Below, piece by piece: positions 24,151 to 33,204 of a DNA stretch of 64,000 nucleotides. The position numbers and the translations under genes were made by a program. Each line of letters begins with the position of its first letter. Position 1 is the first letter of the stretch. The notes under the pieces were generated by a model. That model searched no databases, was not told the origin of the DNA, and saw nothing but the letters and a program-made list of their open reading frames with translations. This stretch comes from Rhodococcus sp. H36-A4 (lineage in GTDB: Bacteria > Actinomycetota > Actinomycetes > Mycobacteriales > Mycobacteriaceae): the NCBI RefSeq assembly GCF_027158005.1, contig NZ_JAPVLQ010000008.1:1-64000 (forward strand), read 5' to 3'.

Positions 24151-25136
24151 CCGACGCAGCAACTGCGACGGTACCGGTCAAGCGGCGCACGCTGTCGGGG
24201 ATGAACCCCGCAGTGGGCGTGGCGGCCGTCGTCGTGGTGATCATGGCCGTCATTTATCTGGTGGGCGGCAAAGATCAAGGGCTGGTGACCCAGTCGCTGG
24301 TATCAGGACTGCTTCTCGGTGGCGTGTACGCACTGATCTCGGTCGGTCTGACACTGATCTTCGGAGTACTGGGCATCGTGAACTTCGCCCAGGGCGCGAT
24401 GCTGACGATGGCGATGTACATCGTGTACGCACTGTCCACCGCCGGGCTGCCGGTGTATCTCGCCACCGTCATCGCGGTGCCACTGATGTTCGTGTTCGGC
24501 ATGATCGTTCAGGCAACTCTGCTGACCAAGCTGACGATCAGCGGTAGCCACGACGGCCCACTGCTGGTCACACTCGGTCTGTCTCTGCTCATCATCAACG
24601 TCCTGCTGATGGTCTTCGGGGGAAGGCCGAAATCGGTTCAAGCCCCGATCGACGGCTCGGTTTCGATTCTCGGAGCCGTGGCGTCGTGGCCGCGGGTTCT
24701 GGCCTTCATCGGAGCCGCTCTCGTCGCCGTCGCATTGACTGCCGTGCTCAAGCGCACCCCGCTCGGGCTGTCCATTCGCGCAGTGGCGTCGAACTCCGAG
24801 GGAGCCAAACTCGTCGGAGTCGACATCGGCCGCGTCTACGCCCTGACCTTCGGCATCGGTGCGGCATGCGTCGCCGTCGCCGGGGGATTGATGACCCCGT
24901 TCACCAGTCTCACCCCGTCGGTGGGAGAGCAGTTCACCATCCTCGCGTTCGTCATCGTCGTGCTCGGCGGCCTCGGAAGCGTCGTCGGTGCCGTGATCGG
25001 CGGTTTGGTGATCGGCCTGGTGCAGACGGTCGGAGCTCTCTTCCTTCCCGGTACCGGGTCACTCATTCTGGTGTTCGCGGTGTTCATCCTCGTCCTGTTT
25101 CTCAAGCCCGAAGGATTGTACGGAGCCCGCCGATGA
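24147..25136 (+). CDS. ABC importer permease (LivH-type)
   Basis: This 329-residue permease has about eight membrane helices and the family landmarks GGVYALISVGLTLIFGVLGIVNFAQG (residues about 53-78) and the EAA-like coupling loop around RTPLGLSIRAVASNSEGAKLVGVD. It pairs with the LivM-type gene that follows. GTGA overlap with the binding protein and ATGA overlap with livM make a coupled operon. Confidence 0.93.
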   Translation: MTDAATATVPVKRRTLSGMNPAVGVAAVVVVIMAVIYLVGGKDQGLVTQSLVSGLLLGGVYALISVGLTLIFGVLGIVNFAQGAMLTMAMYIVYALSTAGLPVYLATVIAVPLMFVFGMIVQATLLTKLTISGSHDGPLLVTLGLSLLIINVLLMVFGGRPKSVQAPIDGSVSILGAVASWPRVLAFIGAALVAVALTAVLKRTPLGLSIRAVASNSEGAKLVGVDIGRVYALTFGIGAACVAVAGGLMTPFTSLTPSVGEQFTILAFVIVVLGGLGSVVGAVIGGLVIGLVQTVGALFLPGTGSLILVFAVFILVLFLKPEGLYGARR

Positions 25137-26176
25137 CCGCCACTGTGACAGCACCGACGTCAGTGCCAGAAGATTCTCGTTTGAAAGACACCTGGCTGAA
25201 ACGGCAGCTCATCGCACTCGTCATCGGATTCGCGGTCGTAGCGGCGCTGCCACTGATTCTCGGTGAGCAAGCCCAGACCGTTGCAGTTCGGACGCTGATC
25301 TTCGCCCTCATGGCAGTGGCGTGGAACATCATGAGCGGCTTCGGCGGGATGTTCAGCTTCGGCCACGCCGCGTTCTTCGGTATCGGTGCGTACACCGGGG
25401 CCTACCTGCTGGTGGATCACGGAATTTCGCCTTGGATCTCGATGGCGGTCGCCGCGGTGATCTCGGCCTCGGTCGGAACGCTGCTCGCCTATCTGTGTCT
25501 GCGCTATCGGCTCGCCGGTTCGTATTTCGCGTTGGCTACCTTCGCCTTTGCGCAGATGTTCCTGTTGCTGGTGCAGAACCTGGAGGTCTTCCACAAGACC
25601 GAAGGATTCAATGTGCCGCTCCTGCCTCGTGATTCGTGGTGGATGCTGCAGTTCGAGAAGGGCAGTCCCAACTACATCTGGATCCCGTTGGTGATTCTCG
25701 CGCTTGCCGTGCTCGGCACCATCTTCTACGTGCGGTCCCGAGCGGGCCAGTTCGTGCAAGCGGTGCGCGACGACGAGACCGCAGCCGCGTCGCTGGGCAT
25801 CGATACGATGAAATACCGCCTCATCGCGGTCGCAGCCAGCTGTGCACTTATCGCGGTCGCCGGCGTGTACTACACGCAGTACTACTTCTTCGTCGGTCCG
25901 GAACAGGCCTTCGGATCCGCGGTATCGGTGGAAGCCATCGTTCCTGCCGTCATCGGTGGGATCGGCACGATCTGGGGCCCAGTCCTCGGTGCCGCAGTAA
26001 TCGGGCCGCTGTCCGAGATCATCAACGAACTGCTGCGCAACCCACCGGGATTCCTCGGATTCCTCGATGGCGCTATCGGTCTCGACGTAGCGGTCTACTC
26101 GGTGATTTTGATCCTGATCGTCATTTTCCTACCCAAGGGAATCTTCGGCACTATCCGTGAGAGGTGGTTTCGATGA
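25133..26176 (+). CDS. ABC importer permease (LivM-type)
   Basis: This 347-residue permease has a hydrophilic N-terminal tail followed by about nine helices, with the LivM landmarks NIMSGFGGMFSFGHAAFFGIGAY-like block (residues about 63-85) and the coupling loop RAGQFVQAVRDDETAAASLGI. It completes the membrane channel of the importer. The start ATG lies in the livH stop; the next gene begins inside its own stop. Confidence 0.93.
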   Translation: MTATVTAPTSVPEDSRLKDTWLKRQLIALVIGFAVVAALPLILGEQAQTVAVRTLIFALMAVAWNIMSGFGGMFSFGHAAFFGIGAYTGAYLLVDHGISPWISMAVAAVISASVGTLLAYLCLRYRLAGSYFALATFAFAQMFLLLVQNLEVFHKTEGFNVPLLPRDSWWMLQFEKGSPNYIWIPLVILALAVLGTIFYVRSRAGQFVQAVRDDETAAASLGIDTMKYRLIAVAASCALIAVAGVYYTQYYFFVGPEQAFGSAVSVEAIVPAVIGGIGTIWGPVLGAAVIGPLSEIINELLRNPPGFLGFLDGAIGLDVAVYSVILILIVIFLPKGIFGTIRERWFR

Positions 26177-26895
26177 GCTTGCTGAGCATCGAAGGTCTGA
26201 GTAAATCCTTCTCTGGAATTCATGCCGTGCGAAACGTCACCCTGGACGTTTCCGAGCACGAATTTCTGGGCATCATCGGTCCCAACGGTGCGGGGAAGAC
26301 CACACTGTTTTCGCTTCTGTCCGGTGAGCAACTACCCACCGAGGGCCGAATCATTTTCGACGGCAAAGACATCACCGGTTGGCCGGCCAACAAGATCGCA
26401 CGCAGCGGACTCGTTCGAACCTTCCAGCTCATGCGACCGTTCGAATCCATGTCCGTGCTCGAGAACGTCACCGTTGCAGCGCTGAGTAAGCGTCGCTCGC
26501 GCAAGGACGCGCGCCGACACGCACTCGAGGTACTCGATCGAGTGCAGCTCTCGGATCAGGTCGGCGGCAACGTGTCGACCATGTCCACTGCCGGTCTCAA
26601 ACGGCTGGAGCTGGCACGTGCCCTGGCCATGGAGCCACGTGTCGTGCTGCTCGACGAGGTACTCGCCGGATTGGTACCAGCCGAGCGGGCACCGATGATC
26701 GAGTTGCTGCGCACTCTGCACGACGAGGGCCAGACCGTGTTGTTCGTCGAACACATCATGGCGGCCGTCATGGCGCTGTCCGAGCGACTCGTCGTCATGC
26801 ACGAAGGTGCGGTGTTGACCTCCGGGGATCCACGCACGGTCATCGAGGACAGTCGCGTCGTCGAGGCATATCTCGGTGAGGAGAAGACGGCATGA
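26173..26895 (+). CDS. ABC importer ATP-binding protein (LivG-type)
   Basis: This 240-residue ABC ATPase has Walker A GPNGAGKTT (about residue 38), the Q-loop in RTFQLMRPF, a degenerate signature STAGLKRLELARAL where LSGGxQ is usual, Walker B VVLLDEVLAG and the switch His in FVEHIM. The altered signature is common in LivG proteins. ATG at 26173 is chosen because GAGAGGTGG precedes it and the frame then matches the family; it overlaps the livM stop. Confidence 0.92.
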   Translation: MSLLSIEGLSKSFSGIHAVRNVTLDVSEHEFLGIIGPNGAGKTTLFSLLSGEQLPTEGRIIFDGKDITGWPANKIARSGLVRTFQLMRPFESMSVLENVTVAALSKRRSRKDARRHALEVLDRVQLSDQVGGNVSTMSTAGLKRLELARALAMEPRVVLLDEVLAGLVPAERAPMIELLRTLHDEGQTVLFVEHIMAAVMALSERLVVMHEGAVLTSGDPRTVIEDSRVVEAYLGEEKTA

Positions 26896-27596
26896 TGCTC
26901 GAGATCGACAACTTGCACGCCGGATATCGGCGTCTGGAAATTCTGCATGGACTGGATCTGTCCATCGCCAAGAACGAAATCGTGTCGCTCATCGGCGCGA
27001 ACGGCGCAGGCAAGACGACGACCTTGCGAGCATTGTCGGGGCTGGTCTCACCGACCGGTGGTCGAATCATGTTGGACGGGGTCCCCATTCACGGGATGCG
27101 GGCCGACCGGATCGTCAAGGCGGGCTTGGTCCATGTGGCACAGGACCGTGCACTGTTCGGTGCCCTGCCGGTCTTCGAGAATCTCGAAATGGGTGCTTAC
27201 ACACAGAAGCGCATTACGGTCAAGGAGTCCCTGGACCAGGTATACGACTTGTTCCCCATCCTCGCCGAGCGTCGTGATCAGCTCGCCGCCACCATGTCCG
27301 GCGGACAGCAACAGATGCTTGCCATCGGTCGTGCGTTGATGGCGAAGCCCCGGCTTCTCACGCTCGACGAACCATCGGTGGGGTTGGCCCCCAAACTGGC
27401 CGCTCAGGTCCTGGACGCAATCGTGCGTATCCGCGATACCGGTGTGACAGTGCTCATCGTCGAACAGAACGCTGCTCAAGCGCTCGACATCTCCGATCGC
27501 GCCTACGTGATCGAGAGCGGCTCGATCGTGCTCACAGGCACAGGATCCGAGCTTGCTCACGACGATCGCGTCAAGGCCGCCTACCTCGGAATTTAG
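26892..27596 (+). CDS. ABC importer ATP-binding protein (LivF-type)
   Basis: This 234-residue ABC ATPase has Walker A GANGAGKTT, the signature MSGGQQQMLAIGRAL, Walker B LLTLDEPSVGLAP and the switch His position replaced by Gln in IVEQNA, as usual in LivF. It forms the nucleotide-binding pair with the LivG-type protein. It overlaps livG by 4 nt and is followed 13 nt later by the racemase-like gene, so importer and enzymes share a transcript. Confidence 0.93.
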   Translation: MMLEIDNLHAGYRRLEILHGLDLSIAKNEIVSLIGANGAGKTTTLRALSGLVSPTGGRIMLDGVPIHGMRADRIVKAGLVHVAQDRALFGALPVFENLEMGAYTQKRITVKESLDQVYDLFPILAERRDQLAATMSGGQQQMLAIGRALMAKPRLLTLDEPSVGLAPKLAAQVLDAIVRIRDTGVTVLIVEQNAAQALDISDRAYVIESGSIVLTGTGSELAHDDRVKAAYLGI

Positions 27597-27609
27597 GAGT
27601 TACGCCTAC

Positions 27610-28242
27610 ATGCGCCTCTTGGCATTCACCCCCATCGATGTCGACGACACAGAACTGCGTCGTCGACAGGAACGCTACGATCAGCTCGCACCGGAGACAG
27701 TGTCCGTCGAACTACGAAACATCGGCGCAGTCGCACCTTCGGCTCTCGACACCGAGGAAGAGATCCGAGCATCGGAAAAGGTTCTTGCAGAGGCATTTCG
27801 GACAGTCGATCCGACCGGATTCGACGGGTTTCTACCAGACTGCGTTCTCGATCCATGTGCGGAAGAAGCAGATTCGTTCACGCGTCCGCTGTACGGATTG
27901 TCACGATTGACAGCCTCGTTCTTCCTCTCGCAGGGTCTGCACGTCGGCGCACTGGCTCGAAACGAGGCCATCGCAGCGGAATTGGACCGTCGATTGGCGT
28001 CGTACGACATCATTGCCGATCCGACGAAAGTCCTCGGCCTCGATGTTGCCGATATCGCCGACTCGCAGGCCTGGGGCCGCGCGGTGACCGAGCGTGCGGC
28101 ATCGATGACCTGTGACATCGCCATCAACGCCTGCTCGGCGGTGGAACTGGCTGATCCCCCCGTGCGACCACTGGTCGTCGACCCGACCGCGATTGCGCTC
28201 CAACTCTTGGGGCTGCAGTCGAGATGGGTGACGTCGGCATGA
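27610..28242 (+). CDS. Asp/Glu/hydantoin racemase-superfamily protein
   Basis: This 210-residue protein has the two-cysteine plan of this superfamily: C78 in DCVLDPC, matching the DCxxDPG element of hydantoin/allantoin racemases, and C175 in NACSAVEL, matching the second GCxG element. Related enzymes racemise hydantoins or amino acids, isomerise maleate, or decarboxylate arylmalonates, all through cysteine acid/base chemistry. The start at 27610 has AGGAG 10 nt upstream. Its stop overlaps the flavoprotein gene (ATGA). With a hydantoinase-type gene nearby a racemase role is natural, but maleate-type cis/trans isomerisation is an equal option given the FrdA-like partner. Confidence 0.75.
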   Translation: MRLLAFTPIDVDDTELRRRQERYDQLAPETVSVELRNIGAVAPSALDTEEEIRASEKVLAEAFRTVDPTGFDGFLPDCVLDPCAEEADSFTRPLYGLSRLTASFFLSQGLHVGALARNEAIAAELDRRLASYDIIADPTKVLGLDVADIADSQAWGRAVTERAASMTCDIAINACSAVELADPPVRPLVVDPTAIALQLLGLQSRWVTSA

Positions 28243-29594
28243 GCGAGAACGGACCCGACCTCGTCGTGGCCGGAGCGGGCGGCGGACTCGTCGCGGCGCT
28301 TCGGGCCGCCGAACGTGGGCTCGATGTCTTGGTCGTCGAGGCGAGCGAGCACTTCAAGCGCGGCAACAACACCGCGATGTCGACGGCCATGATTCCAGGG
28401 GCCGGATCACGCTGGCAGCGTGAGTCCGGGATCGATGATTCGCCTCGACAGTTCGTCGACGACATCTTGCGTAAGACCAACGGTACGGCCGACGAACGCC
28501 TTGCTCACACTCTGGCGAATGTCAGCGCGCAACTGGTGGAATGGTTGGCCGATTACCTGCAGATGCCGCTGGAACTTGTTACCGACTTTTCCTATCCGGG
28601 TCACTCGCAATTGCGTTGCCACACAGTCGAGGGCCGCCACGGTACCGCCATCGTCGATCATCTGGTCCGCGCAGTCGCCGAGGAGCCGAAGATCGATCTG
28701 TTGGTGCCGGCTCGGCTCACCGACGTCACAGTCGATGTCGAAGGCAGAGTCGACGGTGTTGTGATCGTACTTCCCGACGGCAGCACCGAATCGATACCGA
28801 CGAAGTCTGTGCTGTTGGCTACCAATGGTTACGGTGCCGACCCCGATCTCGTCGCAGACTACGTTCCGGAGATTGCGGCGGCCCGGTATCACGGCAGCGA
28901 ATATTCGGTAGGCGATGCGCTGAGTATCGGTGCGCGCCTTGGCGCCGAGTCGAAGTTCCTCGATTCCTACCAAGGGCATGCGGCGCTGTCGAAGAAGGCC
29001 GGAACACTCGTCGGTTGGGCAACGGTGATGCACGGTGGAGTCGTGCTCGATCTGGAAGGCCGACGGTTCGGTGACGAGACCACCGGCTACTCCGAGTACG
29101 CGGCCGCCCTCGCGGCCCGACCACACTCCGAGGGGTGGATCATCATCGATCGCTCGATCTACGAAAAGTGCCTGTCCTTCACCGACTTTCGGCAGACTGT
29201 AGAGTCCGGTGCGCTCGTCTGGGCGGACGACGCCGCGGAGCTTGCCGAGGCGACAGGTCTACCCTCGGACGCAGTCGTGGACGAACTCTCCACTCTCGAC
29301 AGCTTCGCCCGGGGCATACTGGCAGATCCATACGGTCGCACCTCGTTCGAGCACCGGATGGCAGCGCCGTATGCAGCGATCAAGATCGTCCCAGCGTTGT
29401 TCCACACCCAAGGTGGACTCGTCGTCGACGAGAATGCTCGGGTGCTGCGGCCGTCGGGCACGGCTATCGACGGGCTGTTCGCGTCGGGCGGTGCGGCGAT
29501 GGGAATTTCCGGTCACGGTGCCGCTGGTTACCTTGCGGGTAACGGATTGCTACCTGCTCTCGGCCTGGCGTACCTCGCTGCCGGCTACATCTGA
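28239..29594 (+). CDS. FAD-dependent reductase/dehydrogenase, fumarate-reductase (FrdA) type
   Basis: This 451-residue flavoprotein begins with the FAD dinucleotide fold (DLVVAGAGGGLVAALRAAERG, with VVEAS as the ribose-binding end) and ends with the family's FASGGAAMGISGHGAAGYLAGNGLLPAL FAD-binding block. Relatives reduce or form C=C bonds next to carboxyl or keto groups (fumarate reductase, urocanate reductase, tricarballylate dehydrogenase, 3-ketosteroid dehydrogenase). It lacks heme- or flavin-transfer domains, so its electron partner is not evident. The ATG at 28239 overlaps the racemase-like stop. Confidence 0.87.
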   Translation: MSENGPDLVVAGAGGGLVAALRAAERGLDVLVVEASEHFKRGNNTAMSTAMIPGAGSRWQRESGIDDSPRQFVDDILRKTNGTADERLAHTLANVSAQLVEWLADYLQMPLELVTDFSYPGHSQLRCHTVEGRHGTAIVDHLVRAVAEEPKIDLLVPARLTDVTVDVEGRVDGVVIVLPDGSTESIPTKSVLLATNGYGADPDLVADYVPEIAAARYHGSEYSVGDALSIGARLGAESKFLDSYQGHAALSKKAGTLVGWATVMHGGVVLDLEGRRFGDETTGYSEYAAALAARPHSEGWIIIDRSIYEKCLSFTDFRQTVESGALVWADDAAELAEATGLPSDAVVDELSTLDSFARGILADPYGRTSFEHRMAAPYAAIKIVPALFHTQGGLVVDENARVLRPSGTAIDGLFASGGAAMGISGHGAAGYLAGNGLLPALGLAYLAAGYI

Positions 29595-29624
29595 TTTTCT
29601 CCCCATTTCGAAAGGATCCACCAG

Positions 29625-31088
29625 ATGTCTACGTTGATCACCAATGCACGTGTCGTCCGTCCAGGCGCGGATGCCCCCGAAGACGGTGAGCTCCTCGACC
29701 TGCTCATCGAAGACGGCAAGTTCACTCGAATCGAGGCCGGGATTTCTGCCGACGCGGCGGACACCGTGATCGATGCTGCAGGCAAGATCGCCTTCCCCGG
29801 AGTGGTTGATGCACACCAGCACTGGGGTATCTACAACCCGCTCGGTGAAGATGCCGAAACCGAGTCTCGCGCCTGCGTGCAGGGCGGCGTCACGACGTCG
29901 TTGTCCTACATGCGCACCGGGCAGTACTACATGAACACTGGTGGGTCCTATGCGGATGTGTTTCCGAAGGTCCTCGAAGCAACCGAGGGGCGCCCGTACG
30001 TCGACTACGCGTACCACCTGGCGCCGATGTCGAAAGAGCACATCGCGGAGATCCCCTCGCTCATCGCCGACCACGGCGTGACGTCGTTCAAAATCTTCAT
30101 GTTCTACGGCAGCCATGGCTTGCACGGGCGCAGCGTCGATCAGAGCGAGTTCCTGATGACGCCGGAAGGTGAGCGGTACGACCTGGCGCATTTCGAATTC
30201 GTCATGCGTGGAATTCAGGCCGCCCGTGAACAGCTGGGCGACAAGGCCGAACACATCTCGCTGTCGCTGCACTGTGAGACCGCCGAGATCATGAGTGCCT
30301 ACACCAAGATCGTCGAAGAAGAAGGAACCCTGCAGGGCCTCGCCGCCTACAGCGCGTCCCGCCCGCCGCATTCCGAGGGACTTGCGGTCACCATCGCGGC
30401 GTTCCTGGCAGACGAGACACAGTTGCCGAACATCAACTTGCTGCACCTGTCCTCGCGTAAGGCAATGACGGCCGCGATGCGGATGGCGAAAGCGTTCCCG
30501 CACGTCAACTTCCGTCGTGAGGTCACCATCGGTCACCTACTGGCCGATATCGAGACCGCCTACGGACTCGGCGGTAAGGTCAACCCGCCACTTCGCCCGC
30601 GAGACGACGTCGAAGCACTCTGGGAGCACCTGCTCGCCGGTGACATCGACTGGGTCGTCAGCGATCATGCATGCTGCAAGGACGAGAAGAAGTTCGCCGA
30701 AGATCGTGGCGACATCTTCGCCGCGAAATCCGGTTTCGGTGGTGCCGAGTACCTGCTCCCCGGTTTGGTCTCCGAAGGCCGCAAGCGTGGACTCAGCTGG
30801 CGTCGCATCGCCGAGCTCACTTCGCTCAATCCAGCTTCGCGCTATGGACTTCCGGGTAAGGGCGACATCGCTGTCGGCATGGATGCGGACATCGCACTCG
30901 TGGACCCTGATCACACGTGGACCGTGCGTCCGGAAGATTCGGAGTCGACTCAGGAGTACACCCCGTTCGAGGGCTTCGAGCTGGGAGCGAAGGTGACGGA
31001 CACGTTCGTCCGAGGACAGCGTGTGCTGGCCGACGGTTCGGTATCCGGCAGCCCGGCCGGCCGCTACCTGCATCGCCCGTACAAGTGA
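29625..31088 (+). CDS. Hydantoinase/dihydropyrimidinase-type amidohydrolase
   Basis: This 487-residue amidohydrolase opens cyclic amides or imides. All binuclear-metal ligands are present: H64 and H66 (DAHQHWG), the lysine expected to be carboxylated K156 (TSFKIFMF), H216 (LHCETAE), H274 (LLHLSS) and D347 (VSDHACC). The overall layout matches hydantoinase, dihydropyrimidinase and allantoinase. No N-carbamoyl amidase follows, so the true substrate may be another cyclic amide or imide. AAAGGA precedes the ATG. The stop overlaps the CaiB gene (GTGA). Confidence 0.9.
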   Translation: MSTLITNARVVRPGADAPEDGELLDLLIEDGKFTRIEAGISADAADTVIDAAGKIAFPGVVDAHQHWGIYNPLGEDAETESRACVQGGVTTSLSYMRTGQYYMNTGGSYADVFPKVLEATEGRPYVDYAYHLAPMSKEHIAEIPSLIADHGVTSFKIFMFYGSHGLHGRSVDQSEFLMTPEGERYDLAHFEFVMRGIQAAREQLGDKAEHISLSLHCETAEIMSAYTKIVEEEGTLQGLAAYSASRPPHSEGLAVTIAAFLADETQLPNINLLHLSSRKAMTAAMRMAKAFPHVNFRREVTIGHLLADIETAYGLGGKVNPPLRPRDDVEALWEHLLAGDIDWVVSDHACCKDEKKFAEDRGDIFAAKSGFGGAEYLLPGLVSEGRKRGLSWRRIAELTSLNPASRYGLPGKGDIAVGMDADIALVDPDHTWTVRPEDSESTQEYTPFEGFELGAKVTDTFVRGQRVLADGSVSGSPAGRYLHRPYK

Positions 31089-32275
31089 CCGGCCCACTCG
31101 AGGGCATCAAGGTCCTCGACATCTCCACGATTCTCGCCGGGCCCTTGGTGGCGCAGATCCTCGGCGACTTCGGTGCCGAGGTCATCAAGATCGAACATCC
31201 GACCCGGCCCGACGGTATGCGCGGGCACGGGTTGGACAAGGACGGTCACCCGCTGTGGTGGACGATGGTGAGCCGAAACAAGCGCACCATGACGTTGAAC
31301 CTGGGTGAGGAGAAAGGCGCAGAGATCTTTCGCCGTCTCGTCGCTGAGGCCGACGTCGTGGTCGAAAACTTCCGGCCTGGCACCTTGGAGCGCTGGGGTC
31401 TCGGCTACGACGTGTTGTCGGCAGACAACCCAGGTTTGATCCTGTTGCGTGTGACAGGCTTCGGCCAGACTGGGCCCTACGCGAAGCGGCCTGCGTTCGG
31501 AACACTCGTCGAATCGATGAGCGGATTCGCGCACCTGACCGGTCCTGCCGACGGACCGCCGACGTTGCCTGCTTTCGGCCTCGCCGATTCGCTGGCCGGA
31601 ATCGCAGGCTCTTCGGCAGTCTCCATGGCATTACTGCATCGAACGAACAACGGTGGTAAAGGCCAGGTCATCGACTTGGACCTGCTGAGTCCGATCATGA
31701 CTGCGGTGGGGCCGGGGATCATCTACGCCGATCAGCTCGGGATCGATCTCGAGCGCTCGGGCAATAGGTCGAGCAACAATGCACCGCGAAATCTCTACAA
31801 GACCTCCGATGGTTTCTGGCTGGCCATCTCCACGAGCGCGAACTCCATCGCCGAGCGGGTGTTGCGGTTGGTCGGTCACGCGGAGGTCATCGACGAACCG
31901 TGGTTCGCGACGGGGCGTGAGCGTGCCGCGCATGCCGATCTACTCGACGGATACGTGGGCGGTTGGATCGCAGATCGAACCCGTGACGAAGTCGTCGCCG
32001 AGTTCGAAAAGGCCGGTGCTGCGGTGGCTCCGGTGTACAAACCGAGTGAACTACTCGATGATCCCCAGGTGAACGCGATCGAGATCGTGACCACCGTCGA
32101 GGACGAGGATCTGGGTCCTGTCCGCATGCAGAACGTCATGTGGCGCATGGGTGACAGTCCCGGCAGCATCCGGCACACCGGGCGCGCGCACGGAGCCGAC
32201 ACCGACGAGGTCCTCGCGGAGTTGGGTTGCAGTGTGGATTCGATCGAGGAACTGCACAGATCCGGCGTCGTCTAA
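31085..32275 (+). CDS. CaiB/BaiF-family (class III) CoA-transferase
   Basis: This 396-residue CoA-transferase has VLDISTILAGPLVAQILGDFGAEVIKIE at the N terminus, SRNKRTMTLNL, the NFRPGTLERWGLGYDVL helix, and the likely catalytic Asp168 in FGLADSLAG. It would move CoA from a donor thioester to the pathway acid. The GTG start overlaps the hydantoinase stop. It ends the importer-enzyme operon. Together with the CitE-type lyase it points to CoA-activated C-C cleavage of the product. Confidence 0.92.
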   Translation: MTGPLEGIKVLDISTILAGPLVAQILGDFGAEVIKIEHPTRPDGMRGHGLDKDGHPLWWTMVSRNKRTMTLNLGEEKGAEIFRRLVAEADVVVENFRPGTLERWGLGYDVLSADNPGLILLRVTGFGQTGPYAKRPAFGTLVESMSGFAHLTGPADGPPTLPAFGLADSLAGIAGSSAVSMALLHRTNNGGKGQVIDLDLLSPIMTAVGPGIIYADQLGIDLERSGNRSSNNAPRNLYKTSDGFWLAISTSANSIAERVLRLVGHAEVIDEPWFATGRERAAHADLLDGYVGGWIADRTRDEVVAEFEKAGAAVAPVYKPSELLDDPQVNAIEIVTTVEDEDLGPVRMQNVMWRMGDSPGSIRHTGRAHGADTDEVLAELGCSVDSIEELHRSGVV

Positions 32276-32351
32276 CTGTATCGACCGGATACTCGAGCAA
32301 TAGCAGCGGGCGCAGGCCCAGCAGTCGGCCCATAGTGCGGCGTACGCATTC

Positions 32352-32383
32352 GAAGGGGCCAGCCGGATTCTGCTGACCCCTTC
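32352..32383. terminator. Hairpin between converging operons
   Basis: GAAGGGGCCAGC pairs with GCTGACCCCTTC (11 of 12) around an 8-nt loop, in the 124-bp gap between the converging CaiB and hydrolase genes. It has no good U-tract but could end transcription from both sides. Confidence 0.5.
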
Positions 32384-32399
32384 AGGTTGTGCGTGCGGT

Positions 32400-33131
32400 T
32401 CAGTTGGTGCGAGAAGCCGCTGAGTGAATGGCCTTGGCGAGTTCGAGGGGACGGCTCCACATAGGCCAATGCCCCGTCGGGAGGTCGATGACGTCGAGAA
32501 GTTCGAGGTTCGCGACCTCGGCGAACATGGCATGGCCTGCTCGGGCCAACTCGAGCACCTGCGCGCTCGAGATCGAGCAGCACACCAGGGTGGTCTGGAC
32601 CTTGCGGCGGGCGTCGTTCGTGAGCTCGACCTGTTGACGAAGTACGGGGCCGGGTTCGGGGACGGCCCGGGCCCGAAAACGCTCGAGGACCTCTGCGCTG
32701 AGTCCTTCGAGGCTCGCCTGCTGCGCGAGGATGTCGAATGACGGCAGCGGAAGATCCTCCGACTCCTCCGGGAGGTCTGGGGCGTGGACACTTCCCGTTG
32801 CTACGGGGCCGGAGTCGACCCACACCACCCGCTGGACAAGCTCAGGGTGTCGGTCGATGACGAGACTGACAGGGGCGTTGGCCCCACTGTGAGCGACGAG
32901 AATCGCGGGCTGATTCCCGTGTCGAGCAATGACGTCCAGGATCGCCTCGGCTTGGTCGTCGAGAGTCCTCGCCGCACGCTCCGGATCGTCCCTGTCGAGG
33001 CCTGGCAGTGTTATCGCGACTGCATGTGACTGGTCTGTTTTCAGGTGTTCGAGGACTTCGTCCCACGCCCAAGCACCCAGCCAGTGGCCGGCAACAAGGA
33101 TGATGGTCGGACTGCTGATAGTGGTCGACAT
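32400..33131 (-). CDS. Alpha/beta-hydrolase
   Basis: This 243-residue alpha/beta-hydrolase starts IILVAGHWLGAWAWDEV, which carries the oxyanion-hole loop. It has the nucleophile elbow AHSGANAP (Ser near residue 83), where the first Gly of GxSxG is replaced by Ala, and a late TGHWPM with the catalytic His near residue 219. It resembles esterase-like proteins of the MenH/hydroxynitrile-lyase branch. The substrate is unknown. It is divergent from the WYL regulator with a 73-bp gap, so that regulator probably controls it. Confidence 0.85.
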   Translation of the reverse strand: MSTTISSPTIILVAGHWLGAWAWDEVLEHLKTDQSHAVAITLPGLDRDDPERAARTLDDQAEAILDVIARHGNQPAILVAHSGANAPVSLVIDRHPELVQRVVWVDSGPVATGSVHAPDLPEESEDLPLPSFDILAQQASLEGLSAEVLERFRARAVPEPGPVLRQQVELTNDARRKVQTTLVCCSISSAQVLELARAGHAMFAEVANLELLDVIDLPTGHWPMWSRPLELAKAIHSAASRTN

Positions 33132-33204
33132 GCCACAACTCTCGCAGGCCTGATGGACAGTGGTATGTCACTATTTGTGTCATGAATTGGCCGCGGTCCG
33201 ATTA

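Noticed and set aside
29625..31088. Plain hydantoin or pyrimidine degradation
   Set aside because: No N-carbamoyl-amino-acid amidase, dihydropyrimidine dehydrogenase or beta-ureidopropionase is nearby, and CoA and PrpD/CitE enzymes are not part of those routes.
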